Source of the DNA: Clavaria fumosa
Lineage: Eukaryota; Basidiomycota; Agaricomycetes; Agaricales; Clavariaceae
DNA: 64,000 nt
Assembly (NCBI GenBank): GCA_951802425.1
Contig: OX637802.1
Location: 124,001-188,000, forward strand
Direction of reading: 5' to 3'
The notes under the pieces were generated by a model. It searched no databases, was not told where the DNA came from, and saw nothing but the letters and a program-made list of their open reading frames with translations. How positions within the stretch are numbered: the stretch's first letter is position 1; every line of letters starts with the position of its first letter. Below, piece after piece: positions 11,808-23,705 of the stretch. The position numbers were made by a program, and so were the translations under genes.

Positions 11808-14437
11808 ATGTCCCTCCGAACCCAGTCTCCGCTCGTTGTTGTATCGACCGCCATTCCCCAGGATAAGGGCAAGGAGGAGGCCGAATTCTTCACCATTTGG
11901 TGTCTCGTCGCTGGGGATTCAAGGGCATTCAAAGTCACACCGCCTGTCAATGCCGATGTTGCGGACTTGAAGGAAGCCGTTCGTGAGAAGGGGGTTGACA
12001 TTCCCCTCCTTGCCAAAGATCTTGAACTCTGGAAGGTATGTGGTCGATAAGATCGGCTTAAACGTCAACGCTAATGCCGTCTTGGTCCTACTGTCCTGGT
12101 ACTCCTGAAGGTGAGTTATCAGTTTCATGTCATTACCACCAACTCTCACTCATATCGTCTTGGTAGCTCAAAACCCCCTTAAACCTCACCAATCAGACCA
12201 AGGATACCCTTAGTCGCGTCAAGGTCGAAGATGGTGACGAAGAGTTGAAGGATTGGAACCCCATCTCGCATTATTGGCCGCAGCTTCCTCCTGCGACGCA
12301 TCTCCACGTCATCGTGAAGCTACCATACGCAGAAACTGGTAGCGGCAGTCGAAACCAGCTACCCACGGGTAAGTGCGGTGGTTGTGTGGTATGAGCAAAG
12401 CTGACGATATCATCTCGTGCACATCATTTTCCCTTCCACTCGCCACTTCACCGTTCGTTGGTGGCGTTGCATTTTCGTATCATTCCTTTCTCTCCGCACA
12501 TCATTCTTGCCACATTATTGTGACTGATCCCATCATCGCGTGCTATCTGCAAATCTCGTCATCACGTCTTGTCCATGTCGTTCTTGTGATGGCATCGTGT
12601 CTTGTTTGCCAACTCATTTGTTGAATTATCTTCTCCAGTAACAAATGAGTTGTATGCTGCATGCTGGAACAACTCTTTGGACAACGTATTTCTTGACGAA
12701 TCTGACGACTCGAGGAAGCTCTTCAAGTATGTACCCAAGGCACAGATTGAGCGGCTGCGACTCCCTCATTTAGGCTATTGTGAAGACGCTCTGCTTGTTC
12801 GTGAAGAATACACTATTGGTTATCAGACATTATCGTCCCGTTCGCTGCAATCCAAATCCAATAGAGGTGGTGGAGTTGTTGTCATCGGGCAACCGGGTAT
12901 TGGTATGTGGTCACCCCCGTCTATTACCGGTCACTCACTGAGATTGGGGCGCCAAAGGCAAGACATCCTTCCTTTTTTACATCCTGCTTCGTCGTTTGAG
13001 CGAAAGGCTACCCACCGCTTTACAAACCAACGATGACTGGTTTTTCCTCTTCACAAAGGACGGCGCTACGGTGCATAGTACTGAGGCGCGCAATTACCAA
13101 CTTCTCCCTCCCGGTACCTGGGCACTTGCGGATTCCAATGCGTCGATTGGAAAACCATGTGGCGCGTTTTTACACTCCCAAATGAATGTTTGGGTTTTGC
13201 AGACGACCTCTCCGTTAAAAGCCCGATGGTATGAATGGAGTAAGCAACGTAGCGCGACCAAATATATAATGGACTGGTTCCCACAGAATGAGTTGGGTGT
13301 ACTTGGGTTAGTCCATAATATTTTAGTATGTCTATTTGGCTGAAATTGCCCGTCAGCAAGATACTTGGGCTAAATATTGATAGCCTGTTGTCATATCACA
13401 GAATCTGGGGTCCTTCTGCCCGTATTTGCCTCAAGCTTGCCCGAAACATCGTGACAGCTCCTGATCTTGACAATTCAGCAACAATCGCCGCGCAAGGTTT
13501 CGTCGGGAATCCAATGGGCATGGCTGCCTTGCTTGCAGAACTTGATGATACTAAGGTATCACATGTTCTTTTTGCTTTGCGACCACAAGCACACGACCGC
13601 AGGGATATCGCTACCGCTGAAATTCCAACCGACCACCTTCATGGATTTGTTGTCCGTGCCGCCGCCCAACTGGATAAAGTTCATCAAACTGAATTCTTTT
13701 CCAAAATAAGCGGCCACCCGTGGTTCAAAGGCTCCGCGGGCTACGTGTACGAGAAGTTTGTGCACGCGCGGTTACTTTCTGGATCGTCTCACCAAGCTCT
13801 CCAAGCCGTATCTGCGAAGTCTCGCACTAAGCTCATCATTCCCATATGCGATAATATGATTCCCCTTGGTGGTCTGTCCGGTCTCAAGACGGCAAACAAA
13901 TATCCATTGCCCTTCTATTGGCGCCCAGTCTCACAATCCTTTCCATCCATTGACTCTCTCATTTGCACACAATCAAAGATCCTTTTCATTCAGTCAACCC
14001 TTTCTCTGAAACACAATGAAATTCCGGATGGTGTACGCCTTATCCTGCTTCACTTACCTGTGGGATTCCGAGATTCTCGCGAATTGTGCCTTGTGTTCAT
14101 CACCAATACGGAGGAGAATGCTGAAACACTACGGAAGCAAAAGTTTGACGGGGTTGAGAGAGTCAATGTCTACTCTTGTGTCTTCAGAATTGGCGAGTCG
14201 GTTTTAACTGCTCAGGAGAGAGCCATTCTATTGGCAAGTGGGCAATTATGCAAATTTTTCATTGCTTACTGAGACAACACTCAGAACAAGGATGGCAAAT
14301 TGGTAAAGGGCAGGCGCAAGCGGGCACCTGTCGACAATGACCTGTCTGCGGCATCTACTAGTAAAGGGAAGGCTCTAGACCGTGGCTCTGACGCAAAGAA
14401 ACGGAAACGCAAAGCTCGTGGACCTGACAAGTTGTGA
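11808..14437 (+). CDS. Crinkler (CRN)-type protein with P-loop, one in-frame TGA
   Basis: Five-exon model: 11808-12035, 12167-12368, 12639-12902, 12958-13306, 13402-14437, with GT-AG borders and matching phases. The first two exons form a ubiquitin-like CRN header (TIWCLVAGDS, DLELWK, then PISHYWPQLPP). A Walker A P-loop (GQPGIGKTS) is split by the 55-bp intron 12903-12957. A long C-terminal region with no named domain follows. An in-frame TGA at 14270-14272 precedes 55 more open codons ending in a basic, nuclear-signal-like stretch (KKRKRKARG). The protein may end at the TGA, or the gene may be lightly damaged (CGA to TGA). CRN proteins are known as nuclear-acting effectors or conflict proteins. 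The role here is unknown. Confidence 0.8.
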
Positions 14438-14439
14438 GA

Positions 14440-15473
14440 AATTGTAGTCTTAGTGCAAATTGGGAAGGGGGCCTTAGAGCCATTTGTGAATTATTGGCAG
14501 TGTGTCAATTACTTATTTATTTATTTCCATCTGTGCAGCAGAAAATGTTGCACAAATTGTGGCTCACCCAATTCTTTATTAATTTGGGTAATTTAAATTG
14601 TATTAGATGAAGGAAATTTGTGTGCAGGGCCTGGTGTAATTTTTATTTTCATGCATGTATTGTGAAAATTTAAATATTAGATTTGCTGAGATCCTGCTTC
14701 TCAACTGTGCACTGACCTGGGCCCACTGTTCTATTCCACATTTTGATGTGTCCAGTGTCTGGTTGGGTGCCAGTCCCTTACTACCATCTGTGCCCCAACA
14801 CTTTCTGACAGACTATCACAACAGCAAGTGCCAACCCTCAGGTTCCTGTGACTGTGGAGGCTGCCATGGACACCATGTCAAGGATGTCCATGCAGCACCT
14901 GGAGGCCATGCAGCACCTTCAGCCATGTGTGTACATTGTCAGCATTGCTGGCTCTCCTGTCTCTTCTCATTGGGGTTGTCCACAATGTTGGAGATGGCAC
15001 TTGCAATTGGCAGGCATGATCAGCCAGGCATGCAGTGCACTGCTGCCATTGTTGCCCACAAAGAGGACAGCATTGTGGCTGTCACACTTTACTCCCTGAA
15101 CCTGACATCCACCTTTGCACCCATGCTCATCCATCATCACATGCCATTGCCTTGGCCACCCTCCCTGTAGCTCACTACACCTTCTCAAAGGACTCACCTG
15201 TGCATATCAAAGAGGTTCCTCACCTCCACCTCCTTTCCCTTTCCCAGGACAAACATCTCAGAAACATGCATGGCCAAATACCCCTCCTTGTGTGTCCACC
15301 TTGTGTCCACCTTCCTCACACAGGTGGCACAAAGTGATGAGGGCAGCAGGTGGGTAGTGCACAGGTAGCATAATGTGGTACCAGGCTGTGTAGGGAGGTG
15401 CCAGGTGGTGTGGCAGAGTGCAAAGTGGTGTGGGCAGTAACCAGGGGAGAGCCAGGTGGTGTTAACAGTAACC
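14440..15473. other. CpG-poor intergenic stretch with short GT-rich repeats
   Basis: Downstream of the CRN gene. ORFs at 14655-15170 are Cys/His-rich with no domain and look like translated low-complexity sequence. Around 15340-15470 a loosely repeated GGTGTGGGCAGTAACCAGG/GCCAGGTGGTGT pattern occurs and hosts the MITE insertion. I see no gene. Confidence 0.5.
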
Positions 15474-15720
15474 CTCTGTAAAAAAGGAAAGTCAAGTGAT
15501 TGTGGGAAAAGTCAGGTGACTGCAGCAAAAAGCACATTTAGTCAAGTTGCCCCTCTGATGCTTGACTATCAATTGACTTCCACTGGACTAATTCAGCCAT
15601 GTGATAGTCAAGTGATAGTCAAGCCACTTGACTAAATTCCCTTTTTGCTGCAGACACTTGACTATAATTTGACTGGATTCCCTTTTTGCCACAGACACTT
15701 GACTTTCCATTTTTACAGAG
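15474..15720. mobile_element. MITE, 247 bp, 7-bp target duplication
   Basis: The ends are inverted repeats of about 25 bp with one mismatch: the left end begins CTCTGTAAAAAAGGAAAG, and the right end is its reverse complement, finishing TTTTTACAGAG. The element is flanked directly by AGTAACC at 15467-15473 and 15721-15727. There is no coding capacity. The interior has repeated TTGACT/AGTCAA words and two copies of a CCCTTTTTGC...CAGACACTTGACT module. A non-autonomous DNA transposon; superfamily not assigned. Confidence 0.85.
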
Positions 15721-15730
15721 AGTAACCAGG

Positions 15731-16384
15731 TGTTACGGCTTACTGCTGAGTCAGTCCTGGGCAGGCTAGCTGGGCAGGATGCAAGCAGGGAGGGTAAATT
15801 GCAAGAATAACAAGTCTAAGGGATACAGGATGCATATCTACTGGTATATATACTAAGTCGCAGTGGTAAGGTAACTACGTAGGTACAAGGGAATGGGGGA
15901 AGAGTGGCGACGGTAGGGAAGAGGACGGTGCGTCAAGGGAATGATCACGTGGCTGCAAGGGCGGGAACAAGGTCGCGAGGGCGGGGTTGGCGGGGCAATG
16001 GGATATTAAAGGGGGGATAAGGGCGCTAGGGGAACAGGATAGCGGTAGCAAGGGGAAGGAACAAAGAAAGAACCGGATTAGGCTTAATGCTGATGGAGTC
16101 AAGGTGACAGGTGTCGGGTAGCGACAGGATGATGGCATCCCGCACAGACGTCCCATCACGAATATGGGCCGTCCTCTTGGTAGTGGTCAGGTGATCGGGC
16201 GTCTATCAGTCACGTGGCTGCGGGCTAGGTGGGTCACGTGTCCCGGGTAGGTCCTGTGACTTTACTGTCTGTAGTCACATGATCGTAAGGCCCACAGGCG
16301 TAAATCCAAGGTTGCGGGAGTGTTACGGAGGTCGCGAGTGGGCACTAAAGGTCGCGGTTAGTCACGTGGTTGCATACCATAACA
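15731..16384 (-). repeat. Element 2 3' LTR (654 bp)
   Basis: On the plus strand it runs from TGTTACGGC to CCATAACA, with TGTTA/TAACA inverted ends. It lies directly beyond the pol stop codon and a purine-rich tract (minus strand TTGAGAGAGGGGTTA). No second copy lies in the window, so the borders rest on the terminal motif and position. Confidence 0.7.
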
Positions 16385-16395
16385 TAACCCCTCTC

Positions 16396-19300
16396 TCAAG
16401 ATTGCGCTTTCTGAGCAATCTCAAAGTCGCGCATGGCTTCTTGTGCGTCCTTGAGATTTCTGACAGGCTCCCAGGTATCATCCTCAGGAGGGTAACCTGT
16501 CCACCGTACCAGATACTGGACTTGTCTTCCGTGTTTTCGTTTTGCGTGGATGAACTCTACCTCGTATTGGGGCTCACCGTCGATCTCCAAGCTCTCGGGA
16601 TGCTCGGGATGGTCGGGGCCAGGTGTAGACAGGGTGAGAAGTGATTCGTGGAAGACCGGGTGTATCCGCCAATGTCGCGGTAGTTTGAGTTCATAGGCGG
16701 CGGCGCCTCGTTTCGCAACTACTTTGAATGGTCCAACTCGTCGCGGCATCAGCTTCTTTTGGAGGTCTTCTAGTACAAGGTTCTGGCTTTCCAACCAAAC
16801 TAGGGTCCCTTCTTTCCAATCGGTTGTGTATCCACCTCGTCTCTCCATGGTTTTGTTAGACTGTTCTACCAGTTTCTTCATCTTTCCTCGCATTTCGTAG
16901 GCTCTTTCCAAGAAGCTATCGGCGGCAGGGTTATTTGATTCAGTGAGGCAGAGGTCGGGAAGGGCGACAGGGTGCCTGGCATAGTCGAGTAAGAAGGGAG
17001 AGACGTCGGAGCTTCCGTAGGACCGGTTGTTGAGGGTGAACTCTGTGATTGGGAGCCAGGAGGCCCAGCTCTCGGGCATCTCACTACAGACATGCTTCAG
17101 CAACGTGAAGACCTCTTGGTTGGCTCTCTCTGTGAGGCCGTCGGTCTGGGGGTGATAGGCGGTACTGGGGTTAGTGCTTACCCCTAGTTGCCCATACACG
17201 TTTTTAAGGAATTTAGCCACAAAATTGGATCCACGGTCACTGGTGACCTTGGAGGGTAGTCCATGGCTAGTGTAGACTCGACGTAGGAATATCCGCACCG
17301 CTCCTTCGCTTGTTAGATCCATGCTAATTGGTTCCAGCAGGGAGGAATGGGTGGCACGGTCACAGATGACCAGGACTCCATCGTAACCCTCAGAGGGGTT
17401 AAGCGGGCCTACGATGTCCCAGCTGATCTCGTCCCATGGTTGGAGGGGGGCGGGGAAAGGATGGAGGGCTGGTTTGTTCCCGGTACGGTTGATCTTGTTC
17501 CGCTGGCAGTGCCAGCATCATTGTAGGTGGGCTCGTATGTCGCTGTCAAGTCCGGGCCAGTCGAAATTCCGATGAACATTCTTGCTGGTTTTCCGGATTC
17601 CTGGGTGGCCGGCTGAGGGGGCATCGTGGTGGAGGGCTAGGACATCCTCGACTAAGTCTGGGGGGACCCAGATCTTATTCCGGTAGTACTTTACCCCATC
17701 AGCTTCCTGGACGATGGCCGGTCCATGGGCTACTTGGCCCTGGGCTTCCTTGATGCGATCTAGGAGGCTCAGTTCTGCCACGGACTTGAACAGGACATCG
17801 GGGAGTAGGGGGACAAGTATAGGGGTTGTGGCGTCATCGTGGTCGGGTCATCGCGACAGTGCGTCAGCAGCTGTATTGGTCTTACCTGGCCGGTGTTTGA
17901 TCTCGAAGTTATACAGGGCCAGGAGGGATCTCCAGCGGTTTTGTCGTCCATTGAGGGGGTTAGGTTTACGGAAGTACGCAAGGTTGGCATGGTCGGTCCA
18001 AATTTCGAAGGGTTCGGGGGTCGCGATGAGATACTGTGGCCAGGCTTCGAGGGCACGGACGATGGCTAGCAGTTCCTTATCGTAGGTATCGTAGTTCTTC
18101 TCAGTGTCTTTGAGAGCTTTAGAAAAACAATCAATCATTGCCCAGTTACCATCCTCTTGTTGTTGGTATAGGATACCACCTATCGCAACATTGGAGGCAT
18201 CTGTTTCAATCTTCCAGCTACCCTCGTCTCTGGGAACTGCCATTCGTCGCCCGTCAAGCAGCTGCTGAATAAGTCGATTGAAGGCACCCTTTTTGTCAGG
18301 GCCCCATTGCCAGTCTTTATTCCCCGTGAGCTGGTGGAGGGGGATGGCGGTCGTAGCGAAGTCCGGGATATGTCTCCTAAAATAATTTAGGAACCCAAGA
18401 AATTTCTGGACATCCCTTTTACTTCTTGGGACAGGCCACTCTCGGATTCCCGCACACAGGCGCTCGGATTTCTCGATATGTCCGTGTTGGATATAATGCC
18501 CTAGGAATTCCACCTCACTCTTCTGGAACTGGCATTTCTCCAGCCTTAGGCAGAGCGAGTTTTCCTCAAGTCTTTGGAGGATGGCACGGGTGAGTCGTTG
18601 GTGTGTCTCCAGGTCTGGGGTGTGTATAAGAATGTCGTCGATATAAACGTGGACGTGCCTGGTGGCTATTTCTTCTCGGAGAATAGCATTCATGAATCTT
18701 TGAAGACGGGCTGGGGCATTAGTCAGTCCGAAACCCATGACAGTGTATTCGAATTGGCCTTCTGGGCAAATGAACGCTGTCATCCATTCGTCTCCTTCAC
18801 GGATCTTGACGTTGTTAAATCCATGCACAACGTCCATCTTGGTAAAGAAGGTCTTTCCTTTAAGGGCGTCGAGGATATCGCGTATGAGGGGAAGGGGGTG
18901 TGCGTCTTTTTTTGTCACAGCATTGAGCTCCCGATAGTCGATGATGGGTCGCAGCTTCTTTCCTTCCTGCTTGAAGAAGAGGGGCGAGGCCCAGGGGGAA
19001 TTCGAAGGTTGTATGCGTCCACTCTTTAGGTTTTCCTCGATCCAGGATTTCAGTTCCAGGTAGTACACACATGGCACCGAATAGATCTTCGATCGTTTAG
19101 GGACTGCTCCCTCCTTCAGTTTGATCGGATGGTCTATGGCGCCTCGGGAAGGGGGTAATTTTGCAAACTCTGCTATCGAGAAGACCTTTGGGAATTCTTC
19201 GTGGTAGGGGGGTACTGCGGCTTCGGCGAAGGCACCTCGCATGAGCACTGCGCGAGGTTTGGGAAACTCGATCGTTCGGTCGATCCAATCAACTGTGGGG

Positions 19301-19836
19301 TTGTTTTTTCTCAACCAGTCGTCTCCTAGGTAGAGATGGGGAGGGTGAAATTGTCCAACCAGGAGGGTGATTTTCTGGCGGAAGTCTTGCCCAATGGAAA
19401 TGATCAGGTCGGCAGTTTTAGTTACCATTCCCAGGGCGTTGATCGAGTATAGGGGTTGGGGGAGGTCCCATAACCTTAACCCTAGACTCTGGGCATATTT
19501 CTTGTTGATAGCAGAGGCCGAGCATCCTGAGTCCACAAGGGCATATCCCAGTTTTCTCCTCCCATTGCTGGGGTTCTCCATTGTGATGGGTATTTCCATA
19601 CAAGGCTTTTTGGGGTTAGCCTTGGTTTTCTCTTTCCTCAGGTTCAGTCTGGGGGATGGAGAAGGGGTCACCAGGACCTGTTTATTCACAGCGGGGGTAC
19701 AAGGGGGTACATAACTTTTTACCGGCGAAGAGTCTGAACTCAATCTTCGCCATTTGTAAAATCCGCGATTTCTTTTTCTCTGAGCACGACCAGGTCCTCC
19801 ACCTCGCGATCTCTGCCTGCGCTTCTTCCAGTTCAT
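16396..19836 (-). pseudogene. pol: Element 2 pol: protease, RT, RNase H, integrase, chromodomain
   Basis: In one frame apart from two stops: protease (LVDSGCSASAINKKYAQ); RT with catalytic YIDD (VHVYIDDILIH); RNase H (IETDASNVAIGG, then TYDKELLAI, then TDHANLAYF); integrase zinc domain and D-D-E core (SWDIVGPL, VTSDRGSNF, DGLTERANQEV); C-terminal chromodomain (YLVRWTGYPPEDDTWEPV). The stops are TGA at 17850-17848, just after DALSR, and TGA at 17520-17518, just before CWHC. Both sit where the family usually has Arg, consistent with CGA to TGA. Otherwise it looks complete. It would copy and integrate the element. Confidence 0.88.
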
Positions 19837-20941
19837 CGCCCGATGTGGTTGCGGCTGTCGTGGCGCTCGGGGCGATTGGGGCAGGGAGGGAGATGACTCC
19901 TCGGACCTGCTGGGTGCGACGCGTGGGCGGGAGAGGGCAGTTCTTTGAGATATGGCCGAAGCCGCGACAGTTGTAGCACTGTACTTCGGCAGGCTTGGGT
20001 CGCAAACGGTCGACGATCATCGCATCAGGGTGGGGAGTGGTCACGGGTATGGCAGGGGCGTGGGTCTGGGAGGTCACGGGTCGGCTAGGCGGGACTGGAG
20101 CACGAGCCTTGCGCAAGGATTTGAACTCTTGCCACAGGTCGTCCATCCTGATGGCTTTGTTCCTCCAGCCAACATAGGTCGCGGGGAGTTCGTCGCTATT
20201 GTAAATTTTCTCGACCAGGGGCTGGTTGAGACCGTTCTTGAGGTACTCAATGAGTACTGACTCGTGGTGGGCAATGGAGAGGTGCGCCTGGCGATAGAGG
20301 TGGTCGAAGTCGGTGAAGAACTCGTGGGCGGTCTTTCCGCTTTGTCGGAGTTTCTGGAGGTTGGCGAGGGCCCTCGTTTCCTCAGTTGTGTCGAGGAACT
20401 TGTCATCTAGGTCTTGGATGAAGTTAGTCCAAGTACCTGTGGTATCTCTTCCTATGATGCGGTCCACGCGGGCATTAGCCCATAGTTCCACGTATCCAAG
20501 GCACATCTTGTTGAGCACGAAATAGATCTTCTTTTCATTGGATTTGAAGCATTCCGGCTCGCAGGCAAAGAGGAGGGTGAATTGACGTTTGAAGGTGCGG
20601 TAGGTCGCCTGGGTCCCATTGAAGTCTCTGACGGTAAGGCCACTACTCGCTGTCGCTGTCGAGGTCGTACGGTTCGATTGATGAGATGGAGCTTGGGCTT
20701 GGGGATTGGACATCTTCAGGGTCACCAACCGGGTCGACAGGCTCGGACTGTGGTAAGTTGATTGTGGCTCGGTAGTGGGCGGCGAGTTCTCTGGCGGCGA
20801 GGAGATCGGGGATATTCGTTGGGGTGACTGTGGTGATGGGAACATCAATGGGGATCCTGGAGTGTCGAATAGGAATGGGGGGATAGGGGATGATGGCGCG
20901 GGGTTTCCAGTCCACGACGGATCTGGTGGCCTCACTGCCAA
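19682..20941 (-). CDS. gag: Element 2 gag (5' end open)
   Basis: Retrotrans_gag-type capsid region (ARVDRIIGRDTTGTW, LANLQKLRQSGKTAHEF, FDHLYRQAHLSI), then an intact CCHC zinc knuckle CYNCRGFGHISKNC near 19970. It overlaps pol by about 155 nt, pol lying in the +1 frame, so expression of pol would need frameshifting. The frame is open at its 5' end across the junction with repeat D. An internal ATG at 20713 (MSNPQAQAPS) is a plausible start. Confidence 0.82.
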   Translation of the reverse strand: MAVRPPDPSWTGNPAPSSPIPPFLFDTPGSPLMFPSPQSPQRISPISSPPENSPPTTEPQSTYHSPSLSTRLVTLKMSNPQAQAPSHQSNRTTSTATASSGLTVRDFNGTQATYRTFKRQFTLLFACEPECFKSNEKKIYFVLNKMCLGYVELWANARVDRIIGRDTTGTWTNFIQDLDDKFLDTTEETRALANLQKLRQSGKTAHEFFTDFDHLYRQAHLSIAHHESVLIEYLKNGLNQPLVEKIYNSDELPATYVGWRNKAIRMDDLWQEFKSLRKARAPVPPSRPVTSQTHAPAIPVTTPHPDAMIVDRLRPKPAEVQCYNCRGFGHISKNCPLPPTRRTQQVRGVISLPAPIAPSATTAATTSGDELEEAQAEIARWRTWSCSEKKKSRILQMAKIEFRLFAGKKLCTPLYPRCE

Positions 20942-21021
20942 CGAGCATCGTCAGAATGGCTGGGTTGTCCCAGCCATCGTTGTCGCAAGGGTAGGAAACT
21001 CTCCCCTGGGTCCAGGATCGC

Positions 21022-22350
21022 ATGATCCATGCGATCACCCATGGATCCGGGTGCACTCAGTGTATCAGATTCCATCGCCACATCTTCGAGTCACTGCTGC
21101 ACTCGGACGAAGCGTTTCAACAAACGCTTAAGGAAGCACAGGAAAGTGCTAAGTGTGAGCTCGAGCCGGAGCTCGGAATGATGCAGCGCAAGTTGGATGA
21201 CTTGCATGAAGAGTATGAGAAGGGAAATGCCCTTTGCACCAGGCACCAGCAAAAGCTTGAAAAAGCTTATGATAGCCTGGATAAGGTCGAGGACGACCTT
21301 AGAAAGGCATGGGAGAAGATACTCTCCTTGACAGAAAACTTGGCAAGTGCCAATGAGGAGCTTGCCGAGGTGCGAACTGTGGCGAAAGGGAAGGGATCCC
21401 TTAGAGCGGGACCCTAAAAGGGCCCGCACTGCTGTCTCATACGCAGACATAGTGCTGCCTATGGGGGACGTGGACGTCCCCATGAACATTGAGGAGGGGT
21501 ATCCCCCTCTTCCACCTGCTGGTATTAGCCAGCAGAACCCCGATGCCTCACTGAGGCATAAATGAATGTTTGCACCTCTGACAAGGGGTTATCCCTTTAA
21601 TGCTCCCTGCCTGGACAGGGCTCTGGATGGCTATCCCTGGCCATCGGGGATGTCCGTCAAGCCTGGTGCATGGGCTGTCAAGCTGAAGATGGTTGAGGAG
21701 GTGATAGCCCTCAACCAGCAGGCACATCATGGAGCACCTGACGGCAGTTATGATATGACTGCCATAATGAAGATGCGATGGGCCATTAAGGAGGCCCAGA
21801 AGAACGCGGCAGTGGGAAAGCTGCCTACGCCAGTTGAGGACTGGCTGTTGAGGAACTGGAGAGTTCCTGCTGGCGTCGAGAAATCGGCAGACCGGGTGGC
21901 ACGCCATCTGCAAGGGCAGATGTTGCAAGAGAGTGGAGGGATGGGCGACCCATCCCTGAGGGCAGGACCCTTGGAAGTTGCAGGAGGGGGAGCACCCTCC
22001 TATCTGTCATACCAGACGTTGCTGCTGACAGTGGCAAGAGTGGTTGTGCCTCCCATTAGGGAGTTTGTAGAGACCGGGGAGCCATTGCTCCCCCAAGAGC
22101 TGTTGGCTCTCCTTTGTAGGAGAGAAGGGGGAAATTCCCTCTAAGAATCCGAAAGGCGACAGAGGTGCAGTGTCAGACCTGCACTGCTGGGCTGCTGACA
22201 TAAGGATGGGCAGGGCAGCCGTCCTTGGGATTGATAAAGATGGGGACTCACCCCTGTCTTTTGCATGCAAGGTGGCCATCTGGTGCACCGTCCTGGGCCC
22301 GAATGCGGTGCCCGTTCCTAGCTATGGCTGTAGCCCTCTTTGTGCCAAAG
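21022..22350 (+). pseudogene. Repeat D ORF, left part (coiled coil)
   Basis: The first frame (21022-21417) starts with CTQCIRFHRHIFESLL and runs into a heptad-like coiled coil (LEKAYDSLDKVEDDLRKAWE). Coding similarity to copy 2 continues in shifted frames: 21347-21565 (EEGYPPLPPAG), 21566-22144 (DGSYDMTAIMKMRWAIKEAQ, then VEDWLLRNWRVPAG) and 22170-22350 (RMGRAAVLGIDKDGDSPLSF). Both copies preserve the same amino-acid blocks despite frameshifts, so this was one long protein. I do not recognise the family. Confidence 0.6.
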
Positions 22351-22362
22351 GGGGCATACGTG

Positions 22363-23653
22363 TGTCAGGACCCATTCATTTTTCCCATACCCAAACCGAC
22401 CTTACCAACACTTCCGAACCTCCCGATGACCCTCTACAACCTCGCGAGCCCCTCTACATGCTTCCGAAACCCACTCTCCCCTTCTGGAAGCCTCCCCAAC
22501 CTCTCCCGCACTCATATGACACTCGCGACCACTATACCATACTTGTGGCACCTCCGGCGCTATCACTACCAGCGCCAATACGTTATCAGCATTATCCACA
22601 TGACTACCCGCCCATAGGTCACCTGCATCACTAGCATCACCTGCGTCACCAGCATCACCTGTGTCACTAGCATCACCCACGTGATCGCTCTTATGATCTC
22701 ACAACCTTAACACTCAAATGCGCCACCAATGGTCAGCTGTATGTACACTTCAAATATGCGTCCCTTCTTCTCCTCAGTCATCTATAATTACGTTACTTAT
22801 GATCTGAGAATCCCTCTGTAGTTATAGCGATGTATATACTTATTTAACTAGGTCATGACCTGTGACAGGTCATCTTCGCAACCTTACCTATGCATACCTA
22901 ACCCCTCGCAACCTTAGTAGAACACGTGCCTAGTCACCTTATGACTAAACATACCCTGTACTACTATAGTCTCATCGCCTGGTGACCTCTGTACTTTCCC
23001 TTTTTTGTTATACTCTCTATATGCACATATATAAGTCTCGCATGTACTTCTCAAACTGTAGACTTGATATTGACGCACATTGGTTTAAGCTTGAGGCTAG
23101 TACGCCCTTTGAGCTTGGAACCACCGCGATTGATAGGTCTTGTCTCTCTTGGTGACTACAAGATCACCAAGACACACTCTACTCTATTCTAACTCGCCCT
23201 CTGCACTTGTACAACTCGTGTGATCTAAGTATTCTCTCTTATTTGTCTTGGTACTGATCTTCAAACTCTACAGGTTCTCCCATTGGTTGGCAAAGTTATC
23301 ACCTTCACTGACACACTTCTCAACACTGTCGTGACTACCCGTGACTCTTCTAACATCATCTATTTCTTTCACCTTGTCTTTTTCCTCTTCTATGCTTCAT
23401 TGGTTGACTTCGCGACCTTCTCAGCGTTATGTGTTTCTCCCATCTCATCAATTTCTTTCCTTACACTTCTGACGTCTCCTGCCTTACTACTTGTCTGTTT
23501 CCATTCCCACTTCATCCCAGACATTTCTGCGACCTTCTGGGACCGAGCATTTTCAACTGTGCTCGACAGTTGATTGGTCTTAGTGAGTTTCCAGGACTGG
23601 TCACCAACAAGTCGATCTCCGGCATTACTATCAAGACGGGACAGGCCCTAACA
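22363..23653 (+). repeat. Element 3 5' LTR (1291 bp)
   Basis: Matches 29416-30776. Starts TGTCAGGACCCATTC, ends CAGGCCCTAACA. Contains a small array of GCATCAC-type words (near 22620-22680) and a TATA box (CACATATATAAGTC at about 23023) likely to drive element transcription. Confidence 0.92.
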
Positions 23654-23705
23654 TAATATCAAGTCTCCCCCTTGCCCCAACACTCAACACCCAGAATCAT
23701 TTATT

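Larger units (their letters stand above)
15731..20943 (-). mobile_element. Element 2: Ty3/gypsy chromovirus, 5' end missing
   Basis: Minus strand: gag (20941-19682), pol (19836-16396), polypurine tract next to 16385-16400, 3' LTR (16384-15731). The upstream end stops where repeat D begins (about 20931-20943), so the 5' LTR and primer-binding site are absent and a target duplication cannot be tested. Coding sequence is CpG-rich and largely intact, with two TGA stops in pol, which suggests a fairly young copy. Confidence 0.88.
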
